From contig NZ_JAGRPV010000001.1 in the NCBI RefSeq assembly GCF_030014955.1, positions 7,961,501 through 8,025,500 on the forward strand: a DNA stretch of 64,000 bases, written 5' to 3'. The notes below the pieces were generated by a model that saw only the letters and a list, made by a program, of their open reading frames with translations, did not search any database and had not been told where the DNA came from. This DNA is from Cohnella hashimotonis (GTDB lineage Bacteria; Bacillota; Bacilli; Paenibacillales; Paenibacillaceae). Of the stretch, positions 1 through 8,857 are shown one piece after another (position 1 is the first letter of the stretch; every line of letters begins with the position of its first letter). Both the position numbers and the translations under genes were made by a program.

Positions 1-1211
1 GCGATGACGTCGATCGGATAGTACATCGGCGTGATGCCTAATTCCGCGTTGAATACGCCCCCCACGACGCTGGACAGCACGGCCGAGCCGGATACCATCA
101 GGAACACGGAGCCTTCGTCGCTGCGCTTGCGGACGAACATCCGGACGATGAGCCAGGCCAGCCTGACGAACGGCAGCAGATAGAAAACGCTGAATATGAA
201 ATAATGGCGTGAAGCGTAAACCCATGCGGCCGGTGCGATCATAACGAACGCCGTATAGGCGTACAGCGCGGCAGCGAAGATCCGGGAGCCCGCCTTCCAG
301 GGCGGCTCCGGGAGGAATCGCTTGTATAGCTGGAGGATCAGATAAGACAGCCACATATAAGAGAGCAGCCGGATCTTCAGTCCCCATGCGAAGTCGATAG
401 GCAGCCAGAGCAGAAGTAGGTTGTCGTGATCCGAGACAATGGTCAGGCCGGCGGCGAGCGTGAGCAGGCTGAAGAGCAGAAAGGTCCGGTCGCTCCGGTT
501 GAGCACATACAGCGTGAAGGCATAGAAGCCGTGGAGCATCAACACGACGAAGGTGATCATCTGGAAGCCGATCGAATACCACCTGGCGAAGTCGATCGAC
601 GACTGCGAGCCGAACAGCACGGAGCGGGAGAAGCCTCCCTGGAAGGGCTGGTCGAAGTTGGATACCTGCACGAGCAGGTCGATCTCCGTCGCGCCGTCTC
701 CGTCGTACGTCGATGTGTAGGAGATGCTCGAGGGCGCATAGGTCTCTTTGGTCGTGCCCACCCGGCCGATCGTCCCCTCCGAGAAGCCGTTCATGGACAC
801 GACGGATGCGGACTGAACGCGGTTGAGCCACGCCGTGACCGGCTTCCGGAGCGGATCGGTCAGAATGCGCAGCCGGTAAGTGCCATAGCCGTAGGAGGGC
901 GCGCCTTCGTGAGCGTCCAAAGCGTTACGCCAGTCTCCGGGCACGCGAACAGGGCGGGACGCGTACGTCTCCGCCCTGGCTTCTTCCTCGGAGAGGAAGC
1001 GGGAAGGATAGAACAGCCATTCGCCGTCCAGCGCGAACGGGCGCGAGGCTTCCAGATCGACGCCGCGCAGATCGAGCACGCCGTCTTCGATGACGGGATG
1101 CGAGATCGGGAAAAAGAGATGGGTCCAGGACCATCTGAGGCCCAGAAGGACGGCGAAGAAAAGCGCGGCGACGGCGATATATTGGCGAGTGGATAGCGGT
1201 TTTCGTGTCAT
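1..1211 (-). CDS. 7TM-DISM sensor protein, N-terminal part (runs off left edge)
   Basis: Reading the minus strand from the ATG at 1211 gives an open frame of about 400 residues that leaves the window. It starts MTRKPLSTRQYIAVAALFF, with a first membrane helix at about residues 10-28. An extracytoplasmic beta-rich domain follows, with the segment LDGEWLFYPSRFLSEEEA that is typical of 7TMR-DISM extracellular domains. After about residue 215 come several hydrophobic helices (for example GFQMITFVVLMLHGFYAFTL). This is the layout of 7TM diverse-intracellular-signalling-module receptors, which sense extracellular ligands, often carbohydrates, and usually end in a histidine kinase or cyclase. That output domain is outside the window. 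It lies 46 bp downstream of the histidine kinase gene on the same strand, so the two may share a transcript. Confidence 0.72.
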   Translation of the reverse strand, partial: MTRKPLSTRQYIAVAALFFAVLLGLRWSWTHLFFPISHPVIEDGVLDLRGVDLEASRPFALDGEWLFYPSRFLSEEEARAETYASRPVRVPGDWRNALDAHEGAPSYGYGTYRLRILTDPLRKPVTAWLNRVQSASVVSMNGFSEGTIGRVGTTKETYAPSSISYTSTYDGDGATEIDLLVQVSNFDQPFQGGFSRSVLFGSQSSIDFARWYSIGFQMITFVVLMLHGFYAFTLYVLNRSDRTFLLFSLLTLAAGLTIVSDHDNLLLLWLPIDFAWGLKIRLLSYMWLSYLILQLYKRFLPEPPWKAGSRIFAAALYAYTAFVMIAPAAWVYASRHYFIFSVFYLLPFVRLAWLIVRMFVRKRSDEGSVFLMVSGSAVLSSVVGGVFNAELGITPMYYPIDVI

Positions 1212-1257
1212 AACGTGCAAGATTCGACAAAGCCCCGCGAATCTCCTAGCGGCTGGC

Positions 1258-2544
1258 TTATTTTTTTGTTTCCAGCGGGAGCGTCACCGTGAACGTCGTC
1301 CGATCGCCGGGCGCGCTCTTGGCGGAGATCCGCCCGCGATGCTGCTCGACGATCGACTTGGCGATGGCGAGGCCGAGGCCGTAGCCGCCCTGCTTGCGCG
1401 AACGCGAGGCATCGGCGCGGTAGAAGCGGTCGAATATGCGGTCCACGTGCTCCGCGGGAATGCCCGCGCCGGTGTTTGAGACCGCAAGCTGGATCTGCTG
1501 ATGCTGCTTGCGCAGCGTCAGCGCAATCTCGCCCCCCGGCTCATTGTACTTGACCGCGTTGTCCAGCAGGATCATGACGACTTGCTTGAGCTGCTCGGCG
1601 CTGCCGACGGCGGTCAGGCCGGGCTCGATGTCGTAAGCGAGCGCAAGATCCTGCTCGAAGATGACGGCCTCCATCGTCAGGAGCACGCCCTCCACGGCAT
1701 CGCTGACGTCGAACGGCACGAAGATCGTCCGCGCGCGGGCATCCTCCATTTCGGTCAGATACAGCAGGTCGTTGGTCAGCGTCTTCATGCGCTCGGTCTC
1801 CGACTTGATATGGTGCAGCCACTTCGCCTGCGAGGCGATCGTATCGCCCTCGTTCGCGAGCAGCACGTCGGCGTTGGTGTTGATGACGGCGAGCGGCGTC
1901 TTCAGCTCATGGGAGGCGTCGGCGATGAACCGCTTCTGCTTGTCGAAGGCGTCGCGGACCGGCGCGATCGAGCGTCCCGCGAAATAACGGCTCGTGGCGT
2001 AGATGACGGCCAGCATGACGAGCGCGACCGCGGAGAAGGTGTACACGAGATTCGTGAGGATCTTCTGCTGGGCAGTCACATCCATATAGGAGACCGTGTA
2101 GCCCGACGGGCCGGGAGACACGCTGTACGCCCACCGCGTATCGCTTAGCGTGAAGCGTCCGCTGTCCACGGGCTTGGCCTTGGCTTTCTTCAAGGCAGCG
2201 GCATAGAATTCGTCGTCCATGTCGTACCGGGAATCCGTAGAGACGAGGCTCCATGCGTCGTCCGTCCGCAGTGCGAACGAGACAGAGCGCTCCGCAAACG
2301 GACCCATTCCGCCGTCGTCCATCTGCTGCGGAGGCCGGTTGCCGTCTTGCCCCTGCCGCGGCTTGCCGCCGTTTATACCGTCGCCCTTGTGGTAAAAGTC
2401 CGCCACGCGGTGCAGCTCCATGTTGATATCCCGGTTCGTATTCTGATACGTGATGACGTAGATGGACGTAAATGCGACCAGCATGATGATCGTGATGATG
2501 ACCATGTTCATAAGAAGGAACCGATTGCGCAGCCGATTGAACAT
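1258..2544 (-). CDS. Sensor histidine kinase (two-component system)
   Basis: A 428-residue membrane histidine kinase. TM1 is at about 10-32, an extracytoplasmic sensor loop at 33-160 (with a Gly/Gln/Asp-rich linker), and TM2 at about 163-185. No clear HAMP domain is seen. The HisKA box has ASHELKTP with the phospho-acceptor His at about residue 212. The ATPase domain has an N box (LLDNAVKYN, about 327), a G1 box (NTGAGIP) and a G2 box (GGYGLGLAI), and ends TFTVTLPLETKK. Its ATG overlaps the stop codon of the response regulator gene by one base, so the two are translationally coupled. The signal is unknown. The neighbouring VTC and carbohydrate-binding genes suggest a cell-envelope or phosphate-related input, which is inference. 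Confidence 0.93.
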   Translation of the reverse strand: MFNRLRNRFLLMNMVIITIIMLVAFTSIYVITYQNTNRDINMELHRVADFYHKGDGINGGKPRQGQDGNRPPQQMDDGGMGPFAERSVSFALRTDDAWSLVSTDSRYDMDDEFYAAALKKAKAKPVDSGRFTLSDTRWAYSVSPGPSGYTVSYMDVTAQQKILTNLVYTFSAVALVMLAVIYATSRYFAGRSIAPVRDAFDKQKRFIADASHELKTPLAVINTNADVLLANEGDTIASQAKWLHHIKSETERMKTLTNDLLYLTEMEDARARTIFVPFDVSDAVEGVLLTMEAVIFEQDLALAYDIEPGLTAVGSAEQLKQVVMILLDNAVKYNEPGGEIALTLRKQHQQIQLAVSNTGAGIPAEHVDRIFDRFYRADASRSRKQGGYGLGLAIAKSIVEQHRGRISAKSAPGDRTTFTVTLPLETKK

Positions 2545-3224
2545 CAGTCCGCCGCCTCCAGTACGTACCCGACGCCCCGTATCGTGCTTATGCGCGCCGA
2601 CGCGTTCAGAAAGGTCAGTTTTTTCCGCAAAAAGGAGATGTAGACCTCAACATTGTTGTGCTCCGCGTCCGAATCGAAGCCCCACAGCTTCTCGATGATC
2701 TGCTCCTTGCTCGTCACCGCCTGCCGGCGCGCGATCAGCAGCTCCAGCAGCTCGCTTTCCTTTAAGATCAGCTTGAGCTCCTTGCCCTTGCACGACAGCT
2801 TGAGCGTCGACGTGTTGAGCTCGAGGTCGCCGAACCGCAGCCCGTCGTCCGGGATGACGGCCTCGCCCTTGCGTCGCAGCGCCGCCCGGATCCGCGCCAG
2901 CAGCTCGCCCGTAACGAACGGCTTGGCGATATAGTCGTCGGCCCCGTAGTCGAGCCCCGCGATCTTGTCGTCAGTCTCTCCCTTTGCGGTGAGCATGATG
3001 ACGGGCGTCTGCACGCCTTGTTCGCGGAGCGTCCGCAGCACCTCGATGCCGTCCATTTCAGGAAGCATGATATCGAGCAGCAGCAGGTCGTATATGCCGC
3101 TTAGCGCGTTGTCCAGCCCCGACTGCCCGTCGTGCGCGATGTCTACGGAATAGCGGTTTTTGCGAAGAATCTGCGAGAGCGCCTCCGCCAGATGCACCTC
3201 GTCTTCTACGATGAGTATCCTCAT
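2544..3224 (-). CDS. OmpR/PhoB-family response regulator
   Basis: 226 residues from the ATG at 3224. That start is chosen because it begins MRILIVEDE, the canonical first strand of a receiver domain. The upstream in-frame Met would add 26 unrelated residues. The receiver domain covers about 1-120, with the acidic pair E7-D8, phospho-acceptor D51 (LLLLDIMLPEMDG), T/S switch and Lys in IAKPF. The C-terminal winged helix ends RISTIRGVGYVLE, the wing signature of the family. It is encoded just upstream of its kinase with a one-base overlap. The gene is divergent from the VTC gene, and the intervening region has direct repeats suited to an OmpR-type dimer. Confidence 0.94.
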   Translation of the reverse strand: MRILIVEDEVHLAEALSQILRKNRYSVDIAHDGQSGLDNALSGIYDLLLLDIMLPEMDGIEVLRTLREQGVQTPVIMLTAKGETDDKIAGLDYGADDYIAKPFVTGELLARIRAALRRKGEAVIPDDGLRFGDLELNTSTLKLSCKGKELKLILKESELLELLIARRQAVTSKEQIIEKLWGFDSDAEHNNVEVYISFLRKKLTFLNASARISTIRGVGYVLEAAD

Positions 3225-3279
3225 GGTCGTCCGAACCCCTTCGTCTATCGTCTTGCCCTTAATTGTAGGGAGAAAACCT

Positions 3280-3342
3280 TTAATCAACCTTAATCGTACC
3301 ACTGCGGGGCGCCGGACAAGAAGTTTTTACACTGCGTTTACA
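3280..3342. promoter_or_regulatory. Direct-repeat regulatory region between response regulator and VTC operon
   Basis: Two pairs of direct repeats are visible in the divergent intergenic region: TTAATC at 3280 and 3290 (10-bp period) and TTTACA at 3326 and 3337 (11-bp period). One-helical-turn spacing of 6-bp repeats is how OmpR/PhoB-family regulators bind, and TTTACA-N5-TTTACA resembles the Bacillus PhoP box. I do not see a convincing -35/-10 pair here. Confidence 0.35.
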
Positions 3343-3427
3343 ATTTAAGATTCGTTAAAGGTTCCGCAACTAAGCTTGAGTCATGGAAGGGCGAGGCAGT
3401 CGCCGACAAGGAAGGGAGCGCGGGCGC

Positions 3428-4234
3428 ATGGCGATCGAAGTTTTCAACCGCTACGAAAACAAATATCTGATGGACACGAAAGCCTTCTACGGCATCTACA
3501 ACCGCCTGACGGAATACATGGACCTCGACGCGTACAACAAGAACGACAAGTTTTACTCGATCAGCAACCTTTATTACGATACCCCGCAGCACACGTTGAT
3601 CCGCACGAGCCTCTCGAAGCCGAAGTACCGGGAAAAGCTGCGGATCCGGGCTTACGGCGTGCCGGAGCCGGACGCGAAGGTGTACCTGGAGCTGAAAAAG
3701 AAGGTGTTCGGCCTCGTGAACAAGCGCCGGACGTCGCTGAGGCTCGGCGAAGCGTACGAATTCGTCCGGACGGGCCGGCCGCCGGCCTTCCGCGAGGGGA
3801 TGAACAAGCAGGTGATCGCGGAGATCGAGTATTTCCTGTCGCGGTACGAGCTGGTGCCGATGACGTATCTGGCGTACGACCGGATCGCGATGTTCGCGAA
3901 GGACGGCAGGGATCTGCGGATTACGTTCGATACGAACATCCGGTCGCGGCGGCACGATCTGGCGCTGGAAGCCGGCGACTACGGCGAGCAGCTGATGGAG
4001 AAGGGCCAGTGGCTGATGGAAGTGAAGGCGGAGAAGACGGTGCCGGTGTGGCTGTCGAAGCTGCTGTCGGAGCTGTCGATGTACCGGACGGGCTTCAGCA
4101 AGTACGGAAACGAATATAAGAAATCGATCCGCTATGCGGGCAAGGTACCGGAGCTGTACGCAGCGGGCGCTGGCGGGATGGATGCCGACACGATGGAACG
4201 GACGCAAATGGAAAGGGAGAGAATTTTGCTATGA
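3428..4234 (+). CDS. VTC-domain polyphosphate polymerase-like protein
   Basis: 268 residues from the ATG at 3428, which follows a GAAGGGAG ribosome binding site; the earlier in-frame ATG at 3383 gives an unlikely basic extension. This is the triphosphate-tunnel (CYTH-like) VTC fold known from the catalytic subunit of yeast polyphosphate synthase. Visible motifs are RYENKYLMD near the start, KYREKLRIRAYG, the acidic/basic strand VYLELKKK with KRRTSL, YDRIAMF, the strand RITFDTNIRSRR and LMEVKAE, which supply the basic tunnel lining and metal-binding acids. The gene overlaps DUF4956 by 4 bp. The DUF4956 partner presumably anchors it at the membrane. The product of the bacterial homologues is not established, so polymerase is a family label. 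Confidence 0.87.
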   Translation: MAIEVFNRYENKYLMDTKAFYGIYNRLTEYMDLDAYNKNDKFYSISNLYYDTPQHTLIRTSLSKPKYREKLRIRAYGVPEPDAKVYLELKKKVFGLVNKRRTSLRLGEAYEFVRTGRPPAFREGMNKQVIAEIEYFLSRYELVPMTYLAYDRIAMFAKDGRDLRITFDTNIRSRRHDLALEAGDYGEQLMEKGQWLMEVKAEKTVPVWLSKLLSELSMYRTGFSKYGNEYKKSIRYAGKVPELYAAGAGGMDADTMERTQMERERILL

Positions 4235-4911
4235 TCGACTCGATCTTCACGACGGTTGCCGCCGACACGGAGCTGACCTTGACGCATGCGCTGCTCACCT
4301 TCGGGATCGCCATCCTGCTGGGCGGCGTCATCAGCTTTACTTATATGAAAACGCAGGTCGCTTACTCCCCGAGCTTCACGCTCACGATGATGGTCCTGCC
4401 CACGATCGTCGCGATCATCATCCTTCTGATCGGCAGCAACATCGCCCGGGCATTCAGCCTGGCGGGCGCCTTCTCGATCATCCGGTTCCGAAGCGCGCCG
4501 GGGGATTCGAAGGATATCTCCTACGTGCTGTTCTCGATGGCGGCGGGCCTGGCCTGCGGCGTCGGCGCATACGGCTACGCGGCGCTGTTCACGGTGTGCC
4601 TGTGCATCCTGATGTTCGTGCTCAAGGCAGCGAACTTCGGCACGAACAAGGCGCAGACCAAGCTGCTGAAGGTCACGATTCCCGAGAATCTGGGCTATGA
4701 GGAAGCGTTCGATGAAATTTTCCGGAAGTTCGGCGTCGGCTACGAGTTGAAAAAGGTACGAACGACGGAGCTCGGCAGTCTGTATGAGCTCGTGTATGCG
4801 GTCCAGATCGGGCCGCAGACCAGTCAGAAGGAGCTGCTGGACGCAGTTCGTACACGCAATGGCAATCTGGATATCACGCTGACGATGAACCCGGTCGTGC
4901 AGGAGTATTGA
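4231..4911 (+). CDS. DUF4956 family membrane protein
   Basis: 226 residues. The ATG overlaps the VTC stop codon (ATGA), so the genes are coupled. Hydrophobic helices are visible at about 20-40, 48-70 (SFTLTMMVLPTIVAIIILLIG) and 90-135. The segment AFSLAGAFSIIRFRSAPGD between them is the most conserved part of DUF4956. The C-terminal third is soluble (YELKKVRTTELGSLYELVYAV). DUF4956 proteins recurrently accompany VTC-domain proteins and secreted carbohydrate-binding or CotH-type proteins in Firmicutes. The biochemical role is unknown. A membrane partner or channel for the VTC enzyme is a reasonable guess. Confidence 0.88.
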   Translation: MIDSIFTTVAADTELTLTHALLTFGIAILLGGVISFTYMKTQVAYSPSFTLTMMVLPTIVAIIILLIGSNIARAFSLAGAFSIIRFRSAPGDSKDISYVLFSMAAGLACGVGAYGYAALFTVCLCILMFVLKAANFGTNKAQTKLLKVTIPENLGYEEAFDEIFRKFGVGYELKKVRTTELGSLYELVYAVQIGPQTSQKELLDAVRTRNGNLDITLTMNPVVQEY

Positions 4912-4972
4912 TTGGTTCGATTGAGGCGCAAGACGATATGCATCACCATCATAACCGAGAAGAGGGAATCCT

Positions 4973-7351
4973 ATGAAGCATTCGCATCAAGCAAAAGCAA
5001 TCGCCATCGCGCTGTTCGCCGCCATGCTGGCAGCAGGCTGCAGCGCCAAGTCGTCGGATGCGGCCGGCGCCGCGTCCGCGAGCACGGTCCAGACGGCAGC
5101 CGCATCGTCCGCATCGTCCGCGTCGTCGGGGACGGGGATCACGCTGGCCAGCGTGAACCTGGACGACAAAGTGACGTTTGATGAAGCCGACACGACGGCG
5201 ACGTGGACGGCGGACGGGGCGACGACGATCGCGCTGGACGGCGGCGCGGCGACCGTGGCCGGATCGGGCGCGACGGCCCAGGGCGGCGCGGTGAAGATCA
5301 CGGCCGCGGGCACGTACGTGCTGAGCGGTACGCTTGACGACGGGCAGATCGTCGTCGAGGCGGGAGACAGCGATGTCGTGCGTCTGGTGCTGAACGGCGC
5401 GGATATTACGAACAAGAACGGCACGGCTATTTATGTGAAGTCGGCCGACAAGACGGTCGTGACGCTTGCGGAAGATACGGAGAATACGGTCACCGACGGC
5501 ACGACCTACGCGGATACTTCCGAGGAAGCGCCGACGGCCGCGCTGTTCAGCAAGGACGACCTGACGATCAACGGCACAGGCAAGCTGACCGTCGCTGGCA
5601 ACGTAAACGACGGCATTACCGCCAAAGACGATCTGAAAATCGTGAGCGGCACGATCGCGGTCAAGTCGGCGGACGACGGACTGATCGGAAAGGACCTTGT
5701 CGCGATCAAGGACGGCGACATCACGATCGACGCGGGCGGCGACGGCATCAAGTCGACCAATGATAAGGACGCGGACAAGGGCTTCGTGGCGATCGCGAAC
5801 GGCACGTTCAAGATCACGTCCGCGAACGACGGGATTCAGGCGGAGACGGCGCTGCTGGTGGCGGACGGCACGTTCGACATCGTGTCGGGCGGCGGCGCGG
5901 CGAATTCGATGAAGACGCATGCGGAGGACGGGCCGGGCGGGTTTGGCGGCGGTGGCTTCGGCGGCGGTCCGGGCAACTGGCAAGGTGGAGACGGTCAGAT
6001 GCCGCAGCCTCCGGCGGACGGACAGATGCCTGCGGACGGACAGCAGCCGCCGGCGCCGCCGACGGACGGACAAGGACCGGGCTCTAGCGGCGTGACCGAT
6101 CCGGCGCAAACGCCGCCTGCAGGCGGCGCGACGGCTTCGGCGACGGCCTCGGGAGATACGGGTTCGGCTACGGGAAGTACAGATTCGGCTACGACGGCTC
6201 CGGGCTCGACCGATCTGAGCGGGAACGATGCGGACGAGACGGCAGCGACGGCGACGGAAGAGGCGGAATCGACGAGCGCCAAGGGCTTGAAGGCGGGCGG
6301 CGATCTGGCCATCGCAGGCGGCACGTTCGCCATCGATGCTGGGGACGATGCGATTCACAGCAATGCCAACATCGGCATCTCGGGCGGCACGTTCAGCCTG
6401 TCGACCGGCGATGACGGGATTCACGGCGACACGACGCTCACCATCGCAGGCGGCAAGGTCGACATTACGAAGAGCTACGAAGGCATCGAGAGCGCGAGCA
6501 TCACGATCGCAGGCGGCGAGACGCACGTCACGTCCAGCGACGACGGCGTGAACGGATCCGCGGGCACAGGCGAAGCGCTGCTCACGATCTCCGGCGGCTA
6601 CATCTACGTGGATGCGGGCGGCGACGGTCTCGACTCCAACGGCTCGGTCGTCATGACCGGCGGTACGGCGATCGTCAACGGTCCGACGAACGCGGGCAAC
6701 GGTCCGCTGGACTATGACGGCACGTTCGAGCAATCCGGCGGCACGCTGATCGCGGCCGGCGCAGCGGGCATGGCGCAAGCGCCGTCCGAGGACTCGTCCC
6801 AGGTATCGCTGCTCATGACGTTCCCGGGCACGCTTGAAGCGGGCACGCTGGTCACGCTGACGGATAGCGCCGGAAATGCGGTCGCGACCTTCGCGCCGGT
6901 CAAGTCGTTCCAGACGCTCGTTTACTCCTCTCCAGAGCTGAAGTCCGGCGAGAGCTACACGATCTCGACGGGCGGCACGTCCGGCGGCACGCCGAAGGAC
7001 GGCCTCTACACCGGCGGCGGCACGGCCGGCACGACCAAGGTCGTCACGTTCGAGCTCGGCGACAAGACGACCTATGTCAATGAGTCCGGCATCACGACCG
7101 GAGGCGGCGAAATGGGCGGCATGGGCGGCGGTCGCGGCGGCTTCGGCGGCGGCCGGGGCATGGGCGGTCAAGGCAGGGACGGTGCAAGCGGGACGAACGG
7201 TTCGACTAGCGGCTCGAACAGCACGAGTGGCACGAGCGGCACCGGCGGCACCGGCGGAAGCGGCACGAACAGCACCGGAAGCGGGACGAACAGCACCGGA
7301 AGCGGCACGACCAACTCGACGAGCGGCGGCTCCGCCGGCGCCAGCACCTAA
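4973..7351 (+). CDS. Secreted carbohydrate-binding lipoprotein (DUF4353, Cthe_2159-like)
   Basis: 792 residues. An N-terminal lipoprotein signal ends in the lipobox LAAGC (Cys at about 23), so the protein is anchored outside the cell. The body is a right-handed beta-helix made of short repeats of the type GTYVLSGTLDDGQIVVEA, NGTAIYVKSADKTVVTL and DGIHGDTTLTIAGG, matching the DUF4353/Cthe_2159 family of polysaccharide-binding proteins. A Pro/Gly/Thr/Ser-rich low-complexity stretch (about 320-430) interrupts the helix. The last 90 residues are Gly-, Ser- and Thr-rich (GGMGGGRGGFGGGRGMGG, then GTGGTGGSG-type repeats), probably a flexible wall-crossing tail. It sits 61 bp after DUF4956 and before a strong terminator, so it is the third gene of the operon. 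Confidence 0.88.
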   Translation: MKHSHQAKAIAIALFAAMLAAGCSAKSSDAAGAASASTVQTAAASSASSASSGTGITLASVNLDDKVTFDEADTTATWTADGATTIALDGGAATVAGSGATAQGGAVKITAAGTYVLSGTLDDGQIVVEAGDSDVVRLVLNGADITNKNGTAIYVKSADKTVVTLAEDTENTVTDGTTYADTSEEAPTAALFSKDDLTINGTGKLTVAGNVNDGITAKDDLKIVSGTIAVKSADDGLIGKDLVAIKDGDITIDAGGDGIKSTNDKDADKGFVAIANGTFKITSANDGIQAETALLVADGTFDIVSGGGAANSMKTHAEDGPGGFGGGGFGGGPGNWQGGDGQMPQPPADGQMPADGQQPPAPPTDGQGPGSSGVTDPAQTPPAGGATASATASGDTGSATGSTDSATTAPGSTDLSGNDADETAATATEEAESTSAKGLKAGGDLAIAGGTFAIDAGDDAIHSNANIGISGGTFSLSTGDDGIHGDTTLTIAGGKVDITKSYEGIESASITIAGGETHVTSSDDGVNGSAGTGEALLTISGGYIYVDAGGDGLDSNGSVVMTGGTAIVNGPTNAGNGPLDYDGTFEQSGGTLIAAGAAGMAQAPSEDSSQVSLLMTFPGTLEAGTLVTLTDSAGNAVATFAPVKSFQTLVYSSPELKSGESYTISTGGTSGGTPKDGLYTGGGTAGTTKVVTFELGDKTTYVNESGITTGGGEMGGMGGGRGGFGGGRGMGGQGRDGASGTNGSTSGSNSTSGTSGTGGTGGSGTNSTGSGTNSTGSGTTNSTSGGSAGAST

Positions 7352-7375
7352 AATTTGAAGTAAAGCCGAAATAGC

Positions 7376-7426
7376 CAAAAGGTACGGAGCAGAGGAATTA
7401 CCTGCTTCGTACCTTTTGCGTTTTTT
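7376..7426 (+). terminator. Rho-independent terminator after the VTC operon
   Basis: Inverted repeat CAAAAGGTACGgAGCAG (7376-7392) and CTGCTtCGTACCTTTTG (7402-7418), 16 paired bases around a short loop, followed by CGTTTTTT. Confidence 0.85.
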
Positions 7427-7519
7427 GAGACCATTTAGCCTGCGCTCCGGTAATGGCGCGTTCGCAACCCGAATCCGCACGCGGTCGTTATCGCGCGTTG
7501 CACCTCGGCTGCCGCTATC

Positions 7520-7535
7520 CGTTCCACGTGGAACT
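7520..7535. other. parS-like palindrome
   Basis: The 14-bp perfect palindrome GTTCCACGTGGAAC at 7521-7534 matches the core of the bacterial ParB binding site parS (consensus TGTTCCACGTGGAACA). Only the outermost base on each side differs. It lies in a gene-free stretch, as many parS sites do, and a second similar site is at 42594. Confidence 0.5.
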
Positions 7536-7616
7536 ACCGGCAAGGGCGCGCTCTTACAGCCGCGCATTCACTCGCTGGGTACGCCACACATGTGATGCTC
7601 CGGATAGCGCAAAATT

Positions 7617-8857
7617 GTACGCCTGTTGATTATCAAAAAAATGGTAGCAAAAAGACCGCTCATTCCTGTAAAGTGTTTGTACCCCTACAAACCTTACGGA
7701 GGGTGAGACGGTCTCATGAACCATCGTACAATGTTAGCCCCTATTCTTCAATCCTTTATTCCTACTGAAGAGATTCAACCTTTGTTACAGCAAGTAGGTT
7801 ATGTCGATACAGCAAGGAAATTTACAGTCTACGAGCTCTTTATTTTTCTTGCTCAAGCGGCGCTTGGGCAGTGGGATGGCTATCGAGACGGAGAAAAGCG
7901 AATGGTCGCCTGTGGGCTGCGCCAAGCAGATCACTCTACGATCTCCAAAAAAGCGAAAGAGGTTCCGTTCAGCGTCTTTAAGCAACTGCTTCATCTGTTG
8001 ATTCGTAAATGCAATCGCTCCACGCGCAGGCGTCTTCGGCTTCCGAAAGAGCCGCTGGCAGTCGATTCCACGACCATTTCCGCCGGTCACAATCGGCTGC
8101 CTTGGGCGCCATCGGCCAAAGGAGAGAAGTGCGGCATTAAGCTGCACGTATCTTTGTTGACAGAGACCAGCGAACTCCATCGTGTAACGGAATCGACGGG
8201 GAAACAGCACGATTCGACCCTGTGCAGCATGGTAACAGACCCAAATTTCATTCTGGTTGCGGATCGTGCATACGGAAAGCATAAGCAGTTTGATGCCTAC
8301 ATGGAGCAAGAGCAGCGGCAGTATTTTGTCATCCGGGTGAGACACAACACGTTCCTGCATGAGCCTGTTTTTCGCGATCGAAAACGTCCCTACGAACATA
8401 CGATTGAGCAAGATTTGACCTGCCAACTCGGAACAAAAGCGCGCTTGACCCGCCATCGATTTCGGGTCGTAAAGCTGAAGGATCCCCAAGGCAACCCGGT
8501 TGTTCTCGTGACCAACTTGCACCGTCCCTCGGCGGAGAAAATTGCAGAAATCTACCGACAACGGTGGCAAGTGGAAGTGTTTTTTCGATGGATTAAACAG
8601 CATTTGAATGTGCCCAAACTATTCGGAAGGACACCGAATGCCGTTTACGGACAATTATATACCGCATTGATCGTGTACGTGCTGCTTCAGTACGTGTATG
8701 TGCAGGGAAATAGCCAGGTTCACCCCAGTGCACGGTTGTGTTTTGCTGCGTTTGACCGACTGATGAGTTTAGCTGCCTTGCCTCCCGAATGGGTGGTTTA
8801 TTTGGCTCACCATTTAAAACTACCATAACCTAGATACTGGTAAATCAACAGGCGTAC
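7617..8857 (+). mobile_element. IS4-family insertion sequence, complete
   Basis: 1241 bp bounded by perfect 15-bp terminal inverted repeats GTACGCCTGTTGATT, inside flanking direct repeats AAAATT at 7611-7616 and 8858-8863 (6-bp target duplication). Removing the element plus one AAAATT restores an intact 72-bp repeat unit, which independently confirms both ends. Confidence 0.93.
7716..8828 (+). CDS. IS4-family DDE transposase
   Basis: 370 residues, ATG preceded by GGAGGG. The RNase H-like DDE core shows the first Asp in LAVDSTTISAG, the second in LVADRAYGKHKQFD, and the IS4-family YREK-type signature with the catalytic Glu in EIYRQRWQVEVFFRWIKQHL. An N-terminal helical region (about 1-100) should bind the ends. 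The frame is undamaged and both inverted repeats are intact, so the element may still be active. It is the only gene in the element. Its composition is lower in GC than the surrounding backbone. Confidence 0.95.
   Translation: MNHRTMLAPILQSFIPTEEIQPLLQQVGYVDTARKFTVYELFIFLAQAALGQWDGYRDGEKRMVACGLRQADHSTISKKAKEVPFSVFKQLLHLLIRKCNRSTRRRLRLPKEPLAVDSTTISAGHNRLPWAPSAKGEKCGIKLHVSLLTETSELHRVTESTGKQHDSTLCSMVTDPNFILVADRAYGKHKQFDAYMEQEQRQYFVIRVRHNTFLHEPVFRDRKRPYEHTIEQDLTCQLGTKARLTRHRFRVVKLKDPQGNPVVLVTNLHRPSAEKIAEIYRQRWQVEVFFRWIKQHLNVPKLFGRTPNAVYGQLYTALIVYVLLQYVYVQGNSQVHPSARLCFAAFDRLMSLAALPPEWVVYLAHHLKLP

Noticed and set aside
426..1196. Plus-strand 256-residue frame at the left end
   Set aside because: The minus strand reads as a 7TM-DISM receptor through the whole interval; the plus frame is its shadow.
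4949..7567. 872-residue minus-strand open frame opposite the carbohydrate-binding lipoprotein
   Set aside because: It is extremely Arg/Ala-rich and is explained as the mirror of a GC-rich repetitive gene; the plus strand has a lipobox, family motifs and an operon context.
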